A DNA stretch of 64,000 nt from Scylla paramamosain (GCF_035594125.1 NW_026973671.1:213501-277500), one strand, 5' to 3'. Counted from the first letter of the stretch, positions 42,293 through 58,988 are shown. Notes: generated by a model from the letters alone, not told the origin. A program made the numbers and translations.

Positions 42293-45200
42293 ACTCTCAC
42301 CTAACCTTAACTTAATTCAACTCATCATCATCAATTATCCTCACCTAACAACACCTAACTACACCTAACATAACCTAACCTCATCCAACCACATCTAACC
42401 TCACTTAAACTCGCATAATCTCACCTAACTTCAACTAATTTCACATTACCACACTTAACCTTACATAACCTCACCTAAACTTACCTTACCTTAACTCACT
42501 TATCATCAGTTATCCTCATCTAACCTCACCAAACCTCACCCAAACACACCTAACCTCAACTAACCTCAATAAGAAACATCATCCAACCACACCTAACCAT
42601 ACCTAGCCTCTCTTAACCTTACCTAACCTCATGTAACCTCACCCAAGTATTCAAACATCACCCTCCCTTACCTAACCTCACCTAATCTCACCCAACAATA
42701 CCTAACTTAACATAACCTCACCTATTAATACCTAACATCTCCTAACCACATTTAACCTCACCTAACCTCAGCTGCTGACAACTAACCGCAATTAATATCA
42801 CCTAATTTCACTTAACCTCACCTAACCTAACCTAACCTTACCTAACTTCACCTAACTTCAAATATCCTAATCACTCATACTAATCACTCATAACGTAACC
42901 TCATATAACATCATATAACATCCTCTAATCTCAGCTAATATCATCTAACTTCAGCTAACCTTAGAATCAAATACTTAACCTCATGTAAGTTTACCTAACC
43001 TTACCTAACATCACTTAACCTTATGTAACCTCACTTAACACTCAACTATCCTTAACTAATCAATCAGAACCACACCTAACATTACCTAACCTCACCTAAT
43101 CTCACATATCTTTACATAACCGTACTTAACCTCACATAACCTCACATTATCTCAACTAACCTCACATAACCTCTCCTAACCACAACTAACCACACCTAAC
43201 CTCACCTAACTATGATTAACCATACCTAACCTCATCTAACTTCACCAAGCAAAACTTGTCCTAACCTCACCTAATTTCACTTAAGCACACCTATTCTCAC
43301 CTAATTACACCTAAATTCACCTAACCTAACTAATCTAACCTAACCTAACCTCACCTAACCTCACCTAATCTCACCTCACCACACATAATCTTACCTAACC
43401 TTACCTCACGTAACCTAAGTTCACCTGACCTCACCTAACCTCAAATAACCTCACCTAGGCAAATATAACCTCACTTACTCTCACCTAAGCACACTTTATG
43501 TCATCTAACGTCACATAAGCTCATGTAACCTCAGATAAACTCACCTACCATCTCGTAACCTGACCGAACCTCACTTAACCTTAATTTCTCCCACTTAGCC
43601 TCACCTAACTTACCTTAATTTCTACTAATCTCACTTAATCGCACATGACCTTACCAAACCTCACCAACCCTCACCTAACCTTCTAACCTTACCTAACCTC
43701 AGCTAACTTCTCCTAAAACACCTAATATTACCTAACCTCTTCTAACACACCTCACCAAATCCTATCTAACTTTTAGTAACCTTAGCTAATCTCATCTAAC
43801 TTTATGTAATCACACATAGCCTCACCTAACCTCACCTAACCTAACTGATCCTCACCTAACCACATCTAATCATAGCTAACCTCACTTAACCTCACATAAC
43901 CTCACCTAACCACACCTAATATCACCTAACCTCTCCTAATTTCATCTAACCTCACCTAAGTCATATAACCTCAACTAATTACACTTAACCTCACTTTACC
44001 TCATCTATCCTCATCTAACAAGACACCTAACACCATATAACCTTACCTAACCACAAGTAACCTCATCTAACCTTACTTAACCTCATATTACCTTTCCTAA
44101 CCTCATCTATTCTCACCATACAACACACAACCTCACTTAATCTCAGCTAACCACAGCTAATATCACCTAAAGACACCAAACTACACTTAATCTCTCCTAA
44201 CCTCACCTAAACTCTCCTAACCGCACCTAACCACATCTAATCATTAACCTCACCTACCTTCTTCTAACCTCAGGTAGCCTTTAGTAAACTAACTTCAGCA
44301 CACCTAACCTCACATAACATTAGCTAATAGCACCTAACCTTACATAATTATAAATAACCTTACCTAACTTCTCTTGACTTCACCTAGACACACCTAACCT
44401 CACCAAATCTCACCATATAACCACACCTAACCGCATGTAACCTCGACTAACCAAAGGTAACCTCAACTAACCTCACCTAACATTACTTATTCATACCTAC
44501 CCATAGGTAACCTCAGCTAACATCACCTAACCACTCCTAACCTCATCAAACATAACTTAACCACACCTAACACACTTAATTTCACCAAACCTAACTTAAC
44601 CTCACCTAACCATACGTAACCTCAACTTAAATCAACTAACCGCACCTAACCAACAATAGTATCATCTATCCTCACCTAACCTCTCATAACAACATATAAC
44701 CACATTTAACCTCACTTAACCTAAACTAACCTCTTCTTACGTCACGTTACGTAACCTAATGTGAGCACAAATAATATAACCTAATATCACCTTACCACAT
44801 ATAACCTCACCTAACCTCACCTAACAGGACCTAACCTTATATAACATACCTAACTTTACCTTACCTCTCTTCAACTCACCTAATCTCTCCTCACTTAATC
44901 GCCCCTAAAATTTACCTAACTTCACCTAACAACACCTAACCACACCTAACGTCACATAACCTCACCTAACACACATAATCTCACTTAACCTAAACTAACC
45001 TCATATAACCTTACTTAACCTCACCTAACCTTACATAGCTTCACGAAACCTTATCTAACTTCACCTAACCGCACTTAATACAAACTAATCTTACCTAGCC
45101 ATACCTAATACCAGCTAACTTCATCTAAACTTATATAACATCACCTAACCTCACCTAAACTTAGCTAACCTCAACTAACCTCACCTTACCGCACCTAACC

Positions 45201-48200
45201 TCACCTAGCTATACCTGATTTTATGTAACAAAACTTAACCTTACTCACAGAACCTCACCTAACTTCTCCTAACCACACCTAACCTCACTTAACCTCATCC
45301 TTATCCTCACCTAACATAACCTAACATATGCTAAACTCAACTAACCTTACCTAATCACACCTGACCTCACCTAACCTCACCCAACATCCCCTAAGCACAC
45401 AAACTCTTTTAACCTCAATCTACACCTTACCTTACCGTTCATCACCTAACCACACCTAAGCTCACATAACCTCACTTAACCACACTTAACCACACCTAAT
45501 CACATCTAACCTCACCTAACCTCTCCTAACAAAACATAATCTTATCTAACTTCACTTAACCTCACTTAACCTCACCTAACTTTACCTAACATTACCTAAA
45601 ACTTAGCGAAGCTCACCTAATCTCAATTAACAACACCGAACCTCTCCTGTACTCAGATAACTTCTCCTAACGACATGTAACCTCACCTAACGACACTTAA
45701 TCTCACCTAACCTCACATAACCATACCTAACCACACCTAGAATTACCTAACCTAACCTAACCTAACCTAACCTAACCTAACTTCACCTAAGTACACATAA
45801 CGTAACCTTACCTAGGCACACCTAACATAATTTAACCTCACTCTTAAGCACACCTAACCTCACCTAACCTCAAATAACCTCACCTGACCTCACCAAACCT
45901 TACCTAACCTCATGTTACCATACATATCCACTCATAACCTCACCTAGACTCACTTCAACTTACCAGCCCTCACCTAAAATCTCAAAACTTTACCTCACTA
46001 AATCTCAAGTAACTTTACCTAACTTCAACTAACCTCACCTAAACTACTTAACCTCACCGAACCTCTCCTAACTACACCTAACCACATATATTCATACTTA
46101 TCTTCACCTAACCTCACTTAACCAAACCTGACCTCACCTAACCTCACTTGAACTCTCCTATCCATATCTAACCACACCTAACCTCACCTAACCAAACCAA
46201 ACCGCAACTATCCTCACCAAACATCTCCTAATCTCTCCAAACCACACCTAACCTCACCAAAACTCGCCAAATCTCTCCTAACATTATGTAACGTCATATA
46301 AGCTTGCCTAACCTCACATACCCTCACCTATCATCACTTACTCTCTCCAAACCACACATAACCTAACCTAGCCTCACCTAAGTTACCTAACCTCATCTAG
46401 TCACACCTAACCTCACCTAATCACACATAACTACAACTAATTTCACCTAACCTCACCTAACCATACGTAACATCACCTAGCTAGCCTCATGTAACCTCAC
46501 CTAATCTCAGCTAACCTCACCTAACCTCACTTAACCTAACCGAACCTAACCTAACCTAAACTAACCTAACTTCACCTAATCTCACCTAATTTCAAGTAAT
46601 CTCACCCAACATCACTTAACCTTACCTAACCTCTTCTAGCCTCTAGCCTCACCTAACATCTCTTATCCTCTCATTACCACTCCAAAACACACTTAACCTC
46701 ATCTAACCTCAGCTAACCAAACCTAACCACACCTAGCATTAAGAAACCTCATCTAGCTTCACCTAACCCCACCTAAGCACACCTAACCTCAAGTTAATGT
46801 CACCTAAGCACACATAACCTCAACTAACCTTACCTAACCTCACCCAAACACACCCATCCTCTCTAACCTCACATACCTATACATAATCTTACTTAAGGAC
46901 ACATAAACTCCTCTAACACCCTCTAAGCACACCTAACATTACCTAATCTCACATAACCTTACCTAACCTCACTTAACCTCCCCTAAGCTCTCCTAATAAC
47001 ACCTAACCATCCCTACCCACAAATAACACAATCTAACTTCTCTTAACCAAAGCTGACCTTAATAAAACTCACCTAAGCTCTCCTAACCACACTTAACCAA
47101 ACCTAACCTTAAATAATCACACCAAACCAGAACTATCCTCACCTAATATGACCTAACATCTACTAACCACACATAATTACACTTAATCTCAACTAACGTC
47201 ACATAACCTGTTATAACCTCATGTAAACTTCCCTAAGCAAATTTAAACTCTCCTAACCTCACCTAACCACACCTAAAAACTTACCTAACCTCAACTTACC
47301 TCAGCTAAACACACCTAACCTCACCTAACAACATCTAACCTCATCTAAACTTACCAAACCTAACCTCACTTAAGCAATCACACCCTCAAGAAACCTCACC
47401 TAATCACACCTATCCTTACCTAATCTCACATAACCCAAACAAACCTTACCGAACCTCACATTATCTCTCTTTACAACACTTATCCACGCATAACCTCACC
47501 TAGCCTCACCTAACCTTACATAACCTCTGCTAACCTCACCTAGACATGAACTAACCTCACATAACCACAAGTAACTTCACTTAACCTCACCTCACCTCAT
47601 TTAAACCTCTTAACCTCACATAACCTCTCCTAACCACACCTAACCACACCCATCAGTACCTAACCTCATCTAACCTCAGCTAACCTCACCTAACTTCTCC
47701 TAGCCACACCTAACCACAACTAACCTCACTAGACATCACCAAACCTCTCATAACCTAGCGAAACCTAATATAAGCATTCCTTACCTGATTTAACCTCACC
47801 TAACTTCACCTTATCACACCTAACCTCAACTAATTACACCTAACCACACCTAATCTCACCTCAAGTAACCATACCTATCCTCAGTTAAACTCATCTTGCC
47901 TCAGCTCACCTTACATAACCTCATCTAGCCTCACATAACCTGACCTAATATTATCTAACCTCACCTAACCACACCTTATCATAATTATAACACAACCTCA
48001 CCTAACCATATGTAGCGTTACCTAACCTCATGCAAGCTCACATAATCTCAGCTCACCTTATCTAACCTCACCTTACCTCAACCTAACCAAATATAACGTA
48101 ACTTAACATAACTTCACCTAACCTCACCTAATTTCAGCTAACCTCACCTAACCTTAATTAAACTAACCTAACTACATCTAACCTCATTTAACTTCACCTA

Positions 48201-51200
48201 ACCTCATTTAACTTCACCTAACATCACCTAACCTCTCATAACCCTCATCCCATACCACACGTAATCACACCCAGAATTACCTAACTTCACCTAACCTCTC
48301 CTAACCTGTCCTAACCTCATCTATCCTCATGTAAGGATACATAAACTCACCTAATAACCCTAAAAAATCTTAACCTAATCACCGTAAGCACACCTAACTT
48401 ATGCTCACCTAACCTTAAGTAATCTCACTTAACCTTACTTAACCTCACCTAACCTAACTTCACCTTACTTAACCTCACCTAACCTAACTTCACCTAACCT
48501 CACTTAACCTTATGTAACCACATTTAGCCTCGCCTAACCTCGCCTCACCTCTCCTAACCACTACTAAACAAACCTAACTTTACTTAACCTTACCTAAACA
48601 CACCTAACCATACCTAGTATTACCCAACATCACATAACATCACCTAACCTGTCCTAATTTCACCTAACCTAATCTTACCTAAGCACACCTTACCTCACCT
48701 AACCTCACCTAAGCAACCCTAACCTTCCTTAACCTCACCGAACCTCTCATAAGCACACCTAACCTTTCTAACCTCACCTTACCATACCTAAATTCATCTA
48801 ACTTCACCTAACTTCACCTAAACATACCTAATATCACCTAACCATACCTAACCTCACCTAAACATACCTAATCTCACCTAACCACAACTAACCTTACCTA
48901 AGTACATCTAACCTCACCTAAGCACACATAACTTAAAGTAAACTTGCCTAAACTCACCTATGAACACTTAACCTTACCTTACATCACCTACACTTACCTA
49001 ACCTCATTAAACCTAAACCTCACCTAGCAGGAAAACTAGCCTTACCTAAGCACACCTAAACACACCTAACCTCACATAACCTAAGCTAACCTGACCTAAT
49101 CTCATATTACAACAGCATTCCACACCTAACCTCACCTAGTTTTACCTAGCCTGACCTAAGCTCACCTAATCTCATGAAACTTCACCTAACCAGACCTACC
49201 CCCACTTAACCTAACTAAACCTCTCCTAACCACACATAATCACACATATCCACTGCTAACAACCTCTCTTAACCTCTCTTAACCAAACCTGACCTCATTT
49301 AACATAACATAAACCCTACTAACCACAAGTTACAACAACTAACCTCACCTAACCACACCAAACAACAATTAACCTCACTTAACCTCAACAAACAGCTAAT
49401 AACCAGACCTATACATATCTAACTTCACCTAAACTTACCTATCCTCTCCTAACCTCACATAACCTTACCTAAGCATGCCTAACCTCATATAACTTACCTT
49501 ACCTAGCATCATTTAACCTCTCCTAACCTCACATAACCAAACATAACGTCACCTAAGTCACCTAACCATTCCTAATCACAACTGACATCACCAAATCACA
49601 TCTAATCACATCTAGCCTAACCTAACATCACCTATCTTTCCCTAACCTCACCTAACCATACCTAAACACACTTAAACTTTATATAACCACATATAATGAC
49701 ACCTAACCTCGCCTAACCTCACCTAATCTTAAAATAAACTCACCTAACCTCAGTTAACCTTACCGAATCTAACTAACCTAACCTAACTTCAACTAACCTC
49801 ACCTAATCACACCTATCCTCTAAAAAACTCACTAGCCTCACCTAACCTTTCCTAACGTCTCCTATCCTCAGCTAACCTACCCTAACCTCACCTGACCCCA
49901 CCTAACCTCATATTACCACACCTAATCTCATCTAACAGCACCTAACCTCACCTAAACTCTCCTAACCTTACATAACTTCTAACCAAACCTAATTTACCTA
50001 ATCGCAGCTAACGTAACATAACCACTCCCAACCAAACTTAACCTCATATAACCTCACCTAACCACACCTAACATCACCAAACCTCACTCAGAGTCACCTG
50101 ATCACACCTAACCGCACCTAATCTCACCTAACCTCAGTTAACCTCACCTAACCTCACTGAACCTAACTTCAGCTATTATCACTTAACATCACTTAACATC
50201 ACCTAACATTATTTCACAAACATCACAAGCTCACATAATCTTAGCTAAAATCACATAACTTCACCTATCCTTCACTAACCACATCTAACCACATCTAACC
50301 TCACATAACTTTACCTAATAACATCTAACCTCACCTAATCTTACCTAACCTTACCCAACCTAATGTAACTTCACCTCACCACACATAATGTGACTTAACC
50401 TTTCCTAACTTCACCTAACCTCACCTAACCATACCTAAAGTCACCTAACCTCATCTATCATAAAATAACCTCACTTAACCTTACCTAACCTCACCTAACT
50501 TTAACAAATCTCACTTAACCTCACCTAACTATACATAACATTACCTAACCTTACATAACCACACCTAACCTCATTAAACTTCACCTATCCTCAATAACAA
50601 CACATATTCTCACCAAACATCACCTAAATACAACAAACCTCACCTAAACTACCCTAAGTCATCTAATCTCACCTAATCAAATCTAACATCACATATCTCA
50701 AATAACCACACCAAGTTACACCCAACCTCACCTAAACTCACCTACCTCACCTAAACTTACCTAATCTTAGCTACCCTTACCTAAAGTCACATAATCACAG
50801 GTAACCACACCATCTAACATCACCTGAATATGCATAAAACAACTTAGCCTCACCTAACCTCAGCAAATATCATCTAACCTCACCTAATCTTACCTAACCT
50901 TGCTCAACCTCTTCTAACCTTACCTAACCCCACCTTAACATTACCTAACCTCATCTTATCTCACTTGATCTTACCTAAAATCACATAAGATCACCTATTC
51001 TCAACTAACCACACCTAACCTCACTTAACCTCACCTAATTATACCTAACGTTACCTAATCTCACCTAATTTTACCTATCATCACCGAACATCACCCCCTT
51101 TCCCAATATCACTTAAGCACACCTAAACTCATACAACTTCACCTAAGCACACTTAACCTCACCTAACCTCACAAAACTTCAACTCACTACATCGAACGTC

Positions 51201-51948
51201 ACTTAACATCACCTTACCATACCAACTGACACTTAACCTCACACACCCTTACCTAACCACCAAACCTCACATAACTTCACCTAACCACACCTTAACTCCC
51301 CTAATCTCTTCTAAGCACACTTAACTCCACCTATCCAAACAAAAACTAAAGTAACCTCACTTAACCTCACTTAACCACGCCTAACCTCATCTAACCTTTC
51401 TTAACCACATCTAACCACATATAACCACACCTAAACTCACATAACCACACCTAACGACACCTAACCTCACCTAACTTCTCCTAACCTTACCTAACCTAAC
51501 CTAAATAAACTTAAGTTACCTAACCACACCTAATCTCACCTAACCTCACTTAACCACACATAACCATACCTAACCTCACCTAGCCATACCTAGAATCACC
51601 TAACCTCACATAGCCTCAGCTAACCTCTACTAACCTTACCTAACTTATCCTAAATTTACCTAAGTCACCTAACCTCATGTAACATAACCCAATCAAACCT
51701 AACATTAACTAATCACACCTAACCACATCTAACCTTACATAACCTCACCTAACCTCAACTAACCTCACTTAACACCTAACCTCATCTAACCTCACTTATC
51801 CTCTCTTAAACTCTCCTAATCACACCTAACCTCATCTAACTTCACCTAACCACATCTAAAATATAACTAAACTTACCTAACCTCACCTATCATCTAAACG
51901 CTCTTAACCTCACCTATCCTCACTTAACCTCTCCTATCCTCACCTAAC
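42293..51948. repeat. Telomere-like CCTAA/CCTCA array, segment G (9.7 kb)
   Basis: The longest uninterrupted block, with CCTAA on the plus strand. It includes seven consecutive perfect CCTAA units at 45746-45780, the longest pure run I found in the array. The rest is the degenerate 10-bp form. No insertions are visible inside it. Confidence 0.93.
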
Positions 51949-53683
<1,735 letters not shown>

Positions 53684-53718
53684 GACATTCTTATTATTGT
53701 CTCAAATCTCCTCATGAC

Positions 53719-53721
<3 letters not shown>

Positions 53722-53762
<41 letters not shown>
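53722..53762. repeat. (AC)n microsatellite
   Basis: Perfect CA run. Confidence 0.95.
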
Positions 53763-53999
53763 ACTAAATACAATACCACTGCCTCTTGTTCTGGTATTAA
53801 TTAATCAGATATGTACAACCGCTATGTTGTCGTTGTTGTTATAGTGTTGTAGTGATTAATAATATAACTCGTAGAGGTTGTTGTTAAAATTGTCTTTTTT
53901 GTCTGTCTGTCTGTCTGTCTTAAATGTCTCTGTCTCTGTCTTTAGTTATAGTGTCAGAAGGTTTAATATAACTGGTAGAGGTTGTTATGTATATATAGG

Positions 54000-54113
54000 G
54001 TGGTTAATAACTGGAACAGGTTAAGTAGACATGTGGTTAGTGGTGAAACATTAGATAGTTTAAAAAAAGGGCTAGATGAGAGCATGGATAGGGAGGATAG
54101 ATGGGATGGGTAG
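54000..54113 (+). pseudogene. C-terminal remnant of a further LINE reverse transcriptase
   Basis: A 37-codon frame reads VVNNWNRLSRHVVSG, then TLDSLKKGLDE, before TAG. The pattern V-V-x-x-W-N-x-L followed by V-V-S-x-x-T-L-D-S is the usual C-terminal end of many LINE RT proteins, so this is probably a 5'-truncated LINE. It resembles neither J, L2 nor L3 here. The sequence to about 54205 would be its 3' UTR. Confidence 0.5.
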
Positions 54114-55103
54114 GCGTTGGATTGCTCCAATGGTGTGGATAGAGGAGCTGCCTTGTGTAGGCCATCACTTGACCTCTTGCAGTCTCCTCACTTCTTATGT
54201 TCTTATAACCACCACCACAACCACAGCCACAACCACCACCACCACCACTACTACGAGTCCCTTAACCTCTTCGGCATGGCCAGTCAAAACGTGCGCCGGC
54301 GCCATATCCGGGATTTCCGCACGTGCGGCAAACTTTGAACTCTACCACCAACATTCATCAAAACTAAATAGAATCATAACATACTCGTACTATGTATGGG
54401 CATATCTGGAATGGTTCCATTGTGCCTTACACACCAATATTCAGTCTAAAACAAACCAGTTTATATTTTACCTACTAGTTTTCGTGAGAGGATGGTGATG
54501 GTTGAGTGGTGTAAACGTGCTCCTCTTCCTCAGACTGATATAATATACGAGTGTTGAAAGACTGAGTCAAATGTGTCTTCTGCAGCTGGTGGCGGTGATG
54601 GTGGTGGTGGTGGTGGTGAGGGTGATGGTGAAGGATGAGGGAGCGGGGGAAATGGAGGAGGAGGTGATTGTGAAGGAGAAGGTGGTGCGGGTGGTGGTGA
54701 GGGATGAGGGAGCGGGTGAGATGAAGGAGGGGGTGACTGTGAAGGAGTGGTGGGAAGGTGAGAAAGGTTGATGATATAGAAAGGGAGGTGGTACGGAAGG
54801 TTGGTGAGGTTGAGAGGGTTCAGATGGGGGTGTATGGGGTGACTGGTCTCTATCGCACACGATCACCGCGCGAAATGTAATCTGTGACTGACAGTATGAC
54901 GCAGTGCAGTGGCATGATCACAGGATGTGTCAACATAAGACACTTGCCACTTGTTTTATTTATTGTATGATTTATTTTGTCATTCTTTTCGTAATTCTCA
55001 TTTTACTATGACATGATCATTATTTTATATTTGTCCATTTTTCATCTTTTCATCTCGGTATGAGCGAGGTGTTTGAATGTTGGTGTGATAAATTACTGCA
55101 GCG

Positions 55104-55105
<2 letters not shown>
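54114..55105. other. Low-complexity and unassigned sequence
   Basis: A CAC/ACC patch lies at 54208-54255, a CG-rich patch at 54270-54340 (ACGTGCGCCGGCGCC, GCACGTGCGGC) and a GGT/GAG-rich patch at 54580-54850. No supported gene. Confidence 0.4.

Positions 55106-55193
<88 letters not shown>
55106..55193. repeat. (GA)n microsatellite
   Basis: Perfect GA run. It is followed by a CTT/CCT polypyrimidine stretch to about 55400. Confidence 0.96.
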
Positions 55194-55199
<6 letters not shown>

Positions 55200-55416
55200 T
55201 ATCGAAGTTTTTCTTTGTTTTCCTCTTCTTCCTCTTCCTCTTCCTCCTGCTCCTCCTTCTCTTCCGTATCTTTCAGTTTCTCTTCCTCCTCCTCCTCCTC
55301 CTGTTCTCTCTCTCCTATTCGTGTTGTTCCTTTTGTTCCTGTTGTTTGCCCCTTTCTTCCCTCTGTCGCTCCTCCTTGTTCACCCTCCATTCATTGTTAG
55401 GTTTTCTGTCACATTT

Positions 55417-56192
55417 CATAAATAAGGCTTCTTCTCTCACTTCTACCACTTCAGTGTGGCATCTAGTACTGCCGCACATTACAAAACACTACGTCTAAAT
55501 AGAATATTCGCCCAAAACTACCCAAATATCTGCAGTATTAAGAATAAAGAGGAATAATTCATTGTTGTTTAGTTTCCCCTTAAAGAAGATTCGTTTTTTT
55601 CTAATTACGTCATTTACTAAGAAACAAAAGGTTGAAAATCCTTCAAATTACAGTTACAGACTAGACCATATTGACCTTACATGTAAACATTACAAATATG
55701 ACTCTTTCTCTTAGTTTTACCATTCAAACATAGTATTATACAACACAAAATAGTAGATTTAAATAGTATATACACCGGAAAACTCGTATAACAACAATAA
55801 CCACATTAATGAAGTATAGGTTAGTGTTCCTTAAAAGACACACATTTTCTCTAATTACGTCACTCATTTAAGAAACATAAGGTCAAGCATCTTATAAATT
55901 TACTTAATAAAATGGACCTTATTGACCTTACAAATGAAAATTATAAATATGGCTCTTTCTCTGACATCTCCCACTTACACATAATAAATTGAATAGTAGA
56001 TTTAAATAGTATATACAAGTAAAACTATCAAGAAACTCCTATAATAGCAATAAACAGGAATAATGAAGTACAGGCTAGTGTCCCTTAAAATACATACGTT
56101 TTCTCTAATTACGTCACGCCTTTAAGAAACACAAAGTCGAAAATTTTTCCAATTACAGTTACAAAATGGACCATATTGACATTACACGCATA
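55417..56192. repeat. Three-copy tandem satellite, unit about 250 bp
   Basis: Copies start near 55417, 55687 and 55941. Each contains, in order, an AAATA(A/T)G(G/A)CTCTTTCTC-type start, a TAAATAG(A/T)ATAT block, a TTCC/TCCCTTAAA block and CTAATTACGTCA (55601, 55851 and 56105). The end is AAATGGACC.TATTGAC.TTACA (first copy AGACCATATTGACC). The unit spacing from the CTAATTACGT landmark is 250 and 254 bp. The third copy ends where ACT triplets begin. Confidence 0.8.
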
Positions 56193-56471
56193 ACTACTAT
56201 TACTACTACTATTACTACAACTACTACTACTACTTACAGCCTTTACTATCGCCGAGATAGTTGTACCACGTAACTTTCAGGGCTCCTTGTTGACCAATAG
56301 TCCAGCACACTACAAGGGCGGCCTGATAGTCCAAGTAGTCACCACATACGAGTGACCATTCACTACTCCTGCTACTACTGACATGCTGCTGCTGCTGCTG
56401 CTGCTGGTTGATGCAAATCTGACGGAGAGTAAAGGGTTAGGTTAAAAGTTGTAGTAGTAGTAGTAGTAGTG

Positions 56472-56511
<40 letters not shown>

Positions 56512-56554
56512 CACTAGTAGTAGTAGTAGTAGTTGTTGTTGTAGTAGTAGTAGA

Positions 56555-56597
<43 letters not shown>

Positions 56598-56598
56598 T
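56193..56598. repeat. Triplet-rich domain (ACT, CTG, then TAG)
   Basis: ACT triplets lie near 56195-56235, seven CTG units at 56384-56405 and a long (TAG)n from 56450 to 56598 with GTT interruptions. Confidence 0.85.
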
Positions 56599-56616
56599 AG
56601 GTTAGGAAGAGGAGAC

Positions 56617-56617
<1 letters not shown>

Positions 56618-56690
<73 letters not shown>
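56618..56690. repeat. (GA)n microsatellite
   Basis: Perfect GA run, then a CTCC run at 56725-56752. Confidence 0.95.
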
Positions 56691-56693
<3 letters not shown>

Positions 56694-56869
56694 CAGACAA
56701 ACAAATGACTATCTCCTTTCCGCTCCCTCCCTCCCTCCCTCCCTCCCTCCCTGTAGCACAATTTTTCAGCACAATTTCTGGCAAGTTACATTGAGACAGA
56801 CTGCCTCTTCAAGACGACCACACTGCTGACTGGCCAGCCACGTGGAGTTTTATTTATTTATTTATTTTT

Positions 56870-57237
56870 TTCTGTAGGAGGAACACCGGCCAAGGGAAAC
56901 AAACAAATAATAAGAAAAAAATAATAATACCAGTCCCCCAATAGGGTCCGAGGCGGTGGTCAAAAACTGAAGGGTAAGTGTGTTGAAGCTTCCCTTGTGA
57001 AGGAGTTCAAGTCACAGGAAGGTGGAAGTACAGAAGCTGGCAGGGAGTTCCAGAGTTTACCAGAGAAAGGGGTGAATGACTGACAATACTGGTTAACTCT
57101 TGCAATAGAGAGGTGGAGAGATCAGTGGTGAGAGAAAGAAGGTGTTGTGTAGCGAGGCCGCTGGAGAGGGGAGGCATGCACGTGAGGCACACTCCATACA
57201 TGGGCGAGTATGGCCCCTGTACAGAGTTAGCAAGCTC
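56870..57237 (-). mobile_element. J6: old 3' fragment of the jockey-like LINE family
   Basis: The minus strand ends in the same 3' UTR as J1 (TTGTTTCCCTTGGCCGGTGTTCCTCCTACA form) and carries the C-terminal coding end (NSGTPCQLLYFHLPVT read in one frame). It is more diverged than J1 to J5, and about 150 bp is missing between 57176 and 57182. It lies outside the telomere-like array. Confidence 0.75.
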
Positions 57238-57312
57238 TAAGGCCACGGAGACGAGGAGTGCCTGTGTTGTCACCACTGCCTCTATCAAAGCTACGTGACT
57301 CATTTCCCATGC

Positions 57313-57315
<3 letters not shown>

Positions 57316-57393
<78 letters not shown>
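57316..57393. repeat. (TC)n microsatellite
   Basis: Perfect TC run followed by CCCTCCCCCC pyrimidines. Confidence 0.95.
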
Positions 57394-57398
<5 letters not shown>

Positions 57399-57439
57399 CC
57401 CCCTTCCTCTCGCTTTCTCTATCTCTCTCTCCCGCTGCT

Positions 57440-57570
57440 TCCTTGGTTTAGTGTTGCCTGTGTTGTGCCCGAAAGCAGTGTTGTAGATTTTATTGCGCTG
57501 TGCCCGTAATCATTGAGTGACCGACCTGTGCGTGTGTTGCCGCGTCAGGAAGGGAGTGTTGCGTCTCCAG
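57440..57570 (+). other. Candidate exon ending at a splice donor
   Basis: GCGTCTCCAG|GTGAGTACTC is a near-ideal donor after 57570. A second weaker one, CTCT|GTAAGTGCC, lies near 57640. The upstream sequence is GC-balanced, without TATA or a coding frame that I recognise. Confidence 0.25.
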
Positions 57571-57721
57571 GTGAGTACTCCTCTTGCACAAACACACACA
57601 CGCACCGCCACTGGCCACTCGTTCAGCAGTCAGGCTCTCTGTAAGTGCCGCAGGAAGAGGCGTGCCTCACTCAAACTGAAGGAAGCCACGCTAAGAAAAC
57701 ACACTTGTATTTAGGTACAGC

Positions 57722-57723
<2 letters not shown>

Positions 57724-57785
<62 letters not shown>

Positions 57786-57797
57786 ATCTGTGTGTGT

Positions 57798-57881
<84 letters not shown>

Positions 57882-58015
57882 ATGACCATGATGATAATGA
57901 TGGTGATGATGATGATGGCGATGACAATGATGATGATGACAATGATAATGATGATGATGATCATCATCATCATCATCATCTTGATGATGGTGGTGGTGAT
58001 GATGATGCTGACATT
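57724..58015. repeat. (TG)n then (GAT)n/(ATC)n compound repeat
   Basis: TG with a few variants covers 57724-57878. GAT triplets from 57880 switch at 57959/57961 to ATC and form a palindrome (ATGATGATGATCATCATCAT) about 30 bp long. Confidence 0.92.
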
Positions 58016-58065
58016 GAAAAAAAAGTAATATATTTTCTAAATCAAGATGTTATATCAACAACCCT

Positions 58066-58074
<9 letters not shown>

Positions 58075-58146
<72 letters not shown>
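58075..58146. repeat. (CT)n microsatellite
   Basis: CT run preceded by a run of C. Confidence 0.95.
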
Positions 58147-58150
<4 letters not shown>

Positions 58151-58270
58151 CTTATCTGTGTGGACATCCGGCTAACCTTCGGTTTCTCATCTCACTACTC
58201 TTTCTACAAATCCATAAATATAATTCATGAATATAAATCCACAATATTATTATTAAACACTTCATGACAA

Positions 58271-58279
58271 TGTGTGTGT

Positions 58280-58348
<69 letters not shown>

Positions 58349-58500
58349 AACAAGACAAGTGGCATTAAAAGTCACGTAATTCAGCGACAAGCATTGCACG
58401 ACAACATTACTGCGGTGATTAAAAGTACTCCTGTAAAATGCTACGTGGCATCATACAAGCCAGGCAGGAGGGCAGCGAGGCCCAGCGACCTTGAAAGAAG
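58271..58500. repeat. Compound repeat unit, copy 1: (GT)n plus 155-bp core
   Basis: GT run to 58344, then a core that starts TTATAACAAGACAAGTG and ends AGCGACCTTGAAA. The same GT-plus-core arrangement recurs at 59098-59326. Over about 70 bp (CAACATTACTGCGGTG to AGCCAGGCAGGAGG) the two cores look identical. Confidence 0.88.
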
Positions 58501-58501
58501 A

Positions 58502-58721
58502 TAATGATGATGATGATAGTGATGGTGACAATAAGGATCATGATGGTGATGATGATGATGATGATGATGATGACGATGATATTGCTGGTCAAGTGACGTT
58601 GCTGCGAGCGTGGCGGAGAGGGAGATGACAGGAAGCAAGGGGCAGGTGGAGGAGGAGAGGGGAGCAGGGGGAGGAGGAGGAGGAGGAGGGTGACGACCAC
58701 AACAACAACTGCAACTACTAT

Positions 58722-58777
<56 letters not shown>

Positions 58778-58935
58778 TTACTATTACTACTACTATTACT
58801 ACAACTACTATTATTTCTACCACAGTTACTACTATTTCTGCTGCTGCTACTGATGCTGCTGCTCCTCCTCCTCCTCCTCTTAGTACTACTACTACTACTA
58901 CTACTAATAATAATAATAATAATAATAATAATGAT
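58502..58935. repeat. Triplet-repeat domain (GAT, AGG, ACT, AAT)
   Basis: GAT at 58502-58582, GGA near 58640-58690, ACT/CTA at 58718-58800, then AAT up to about 58947. Confidence 0.88.
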
Positions 58936-58988
58936 AATAATAATAATAGATTTACTACTATTAGGAGGAGGATGCGCGGGTGGAGAAA

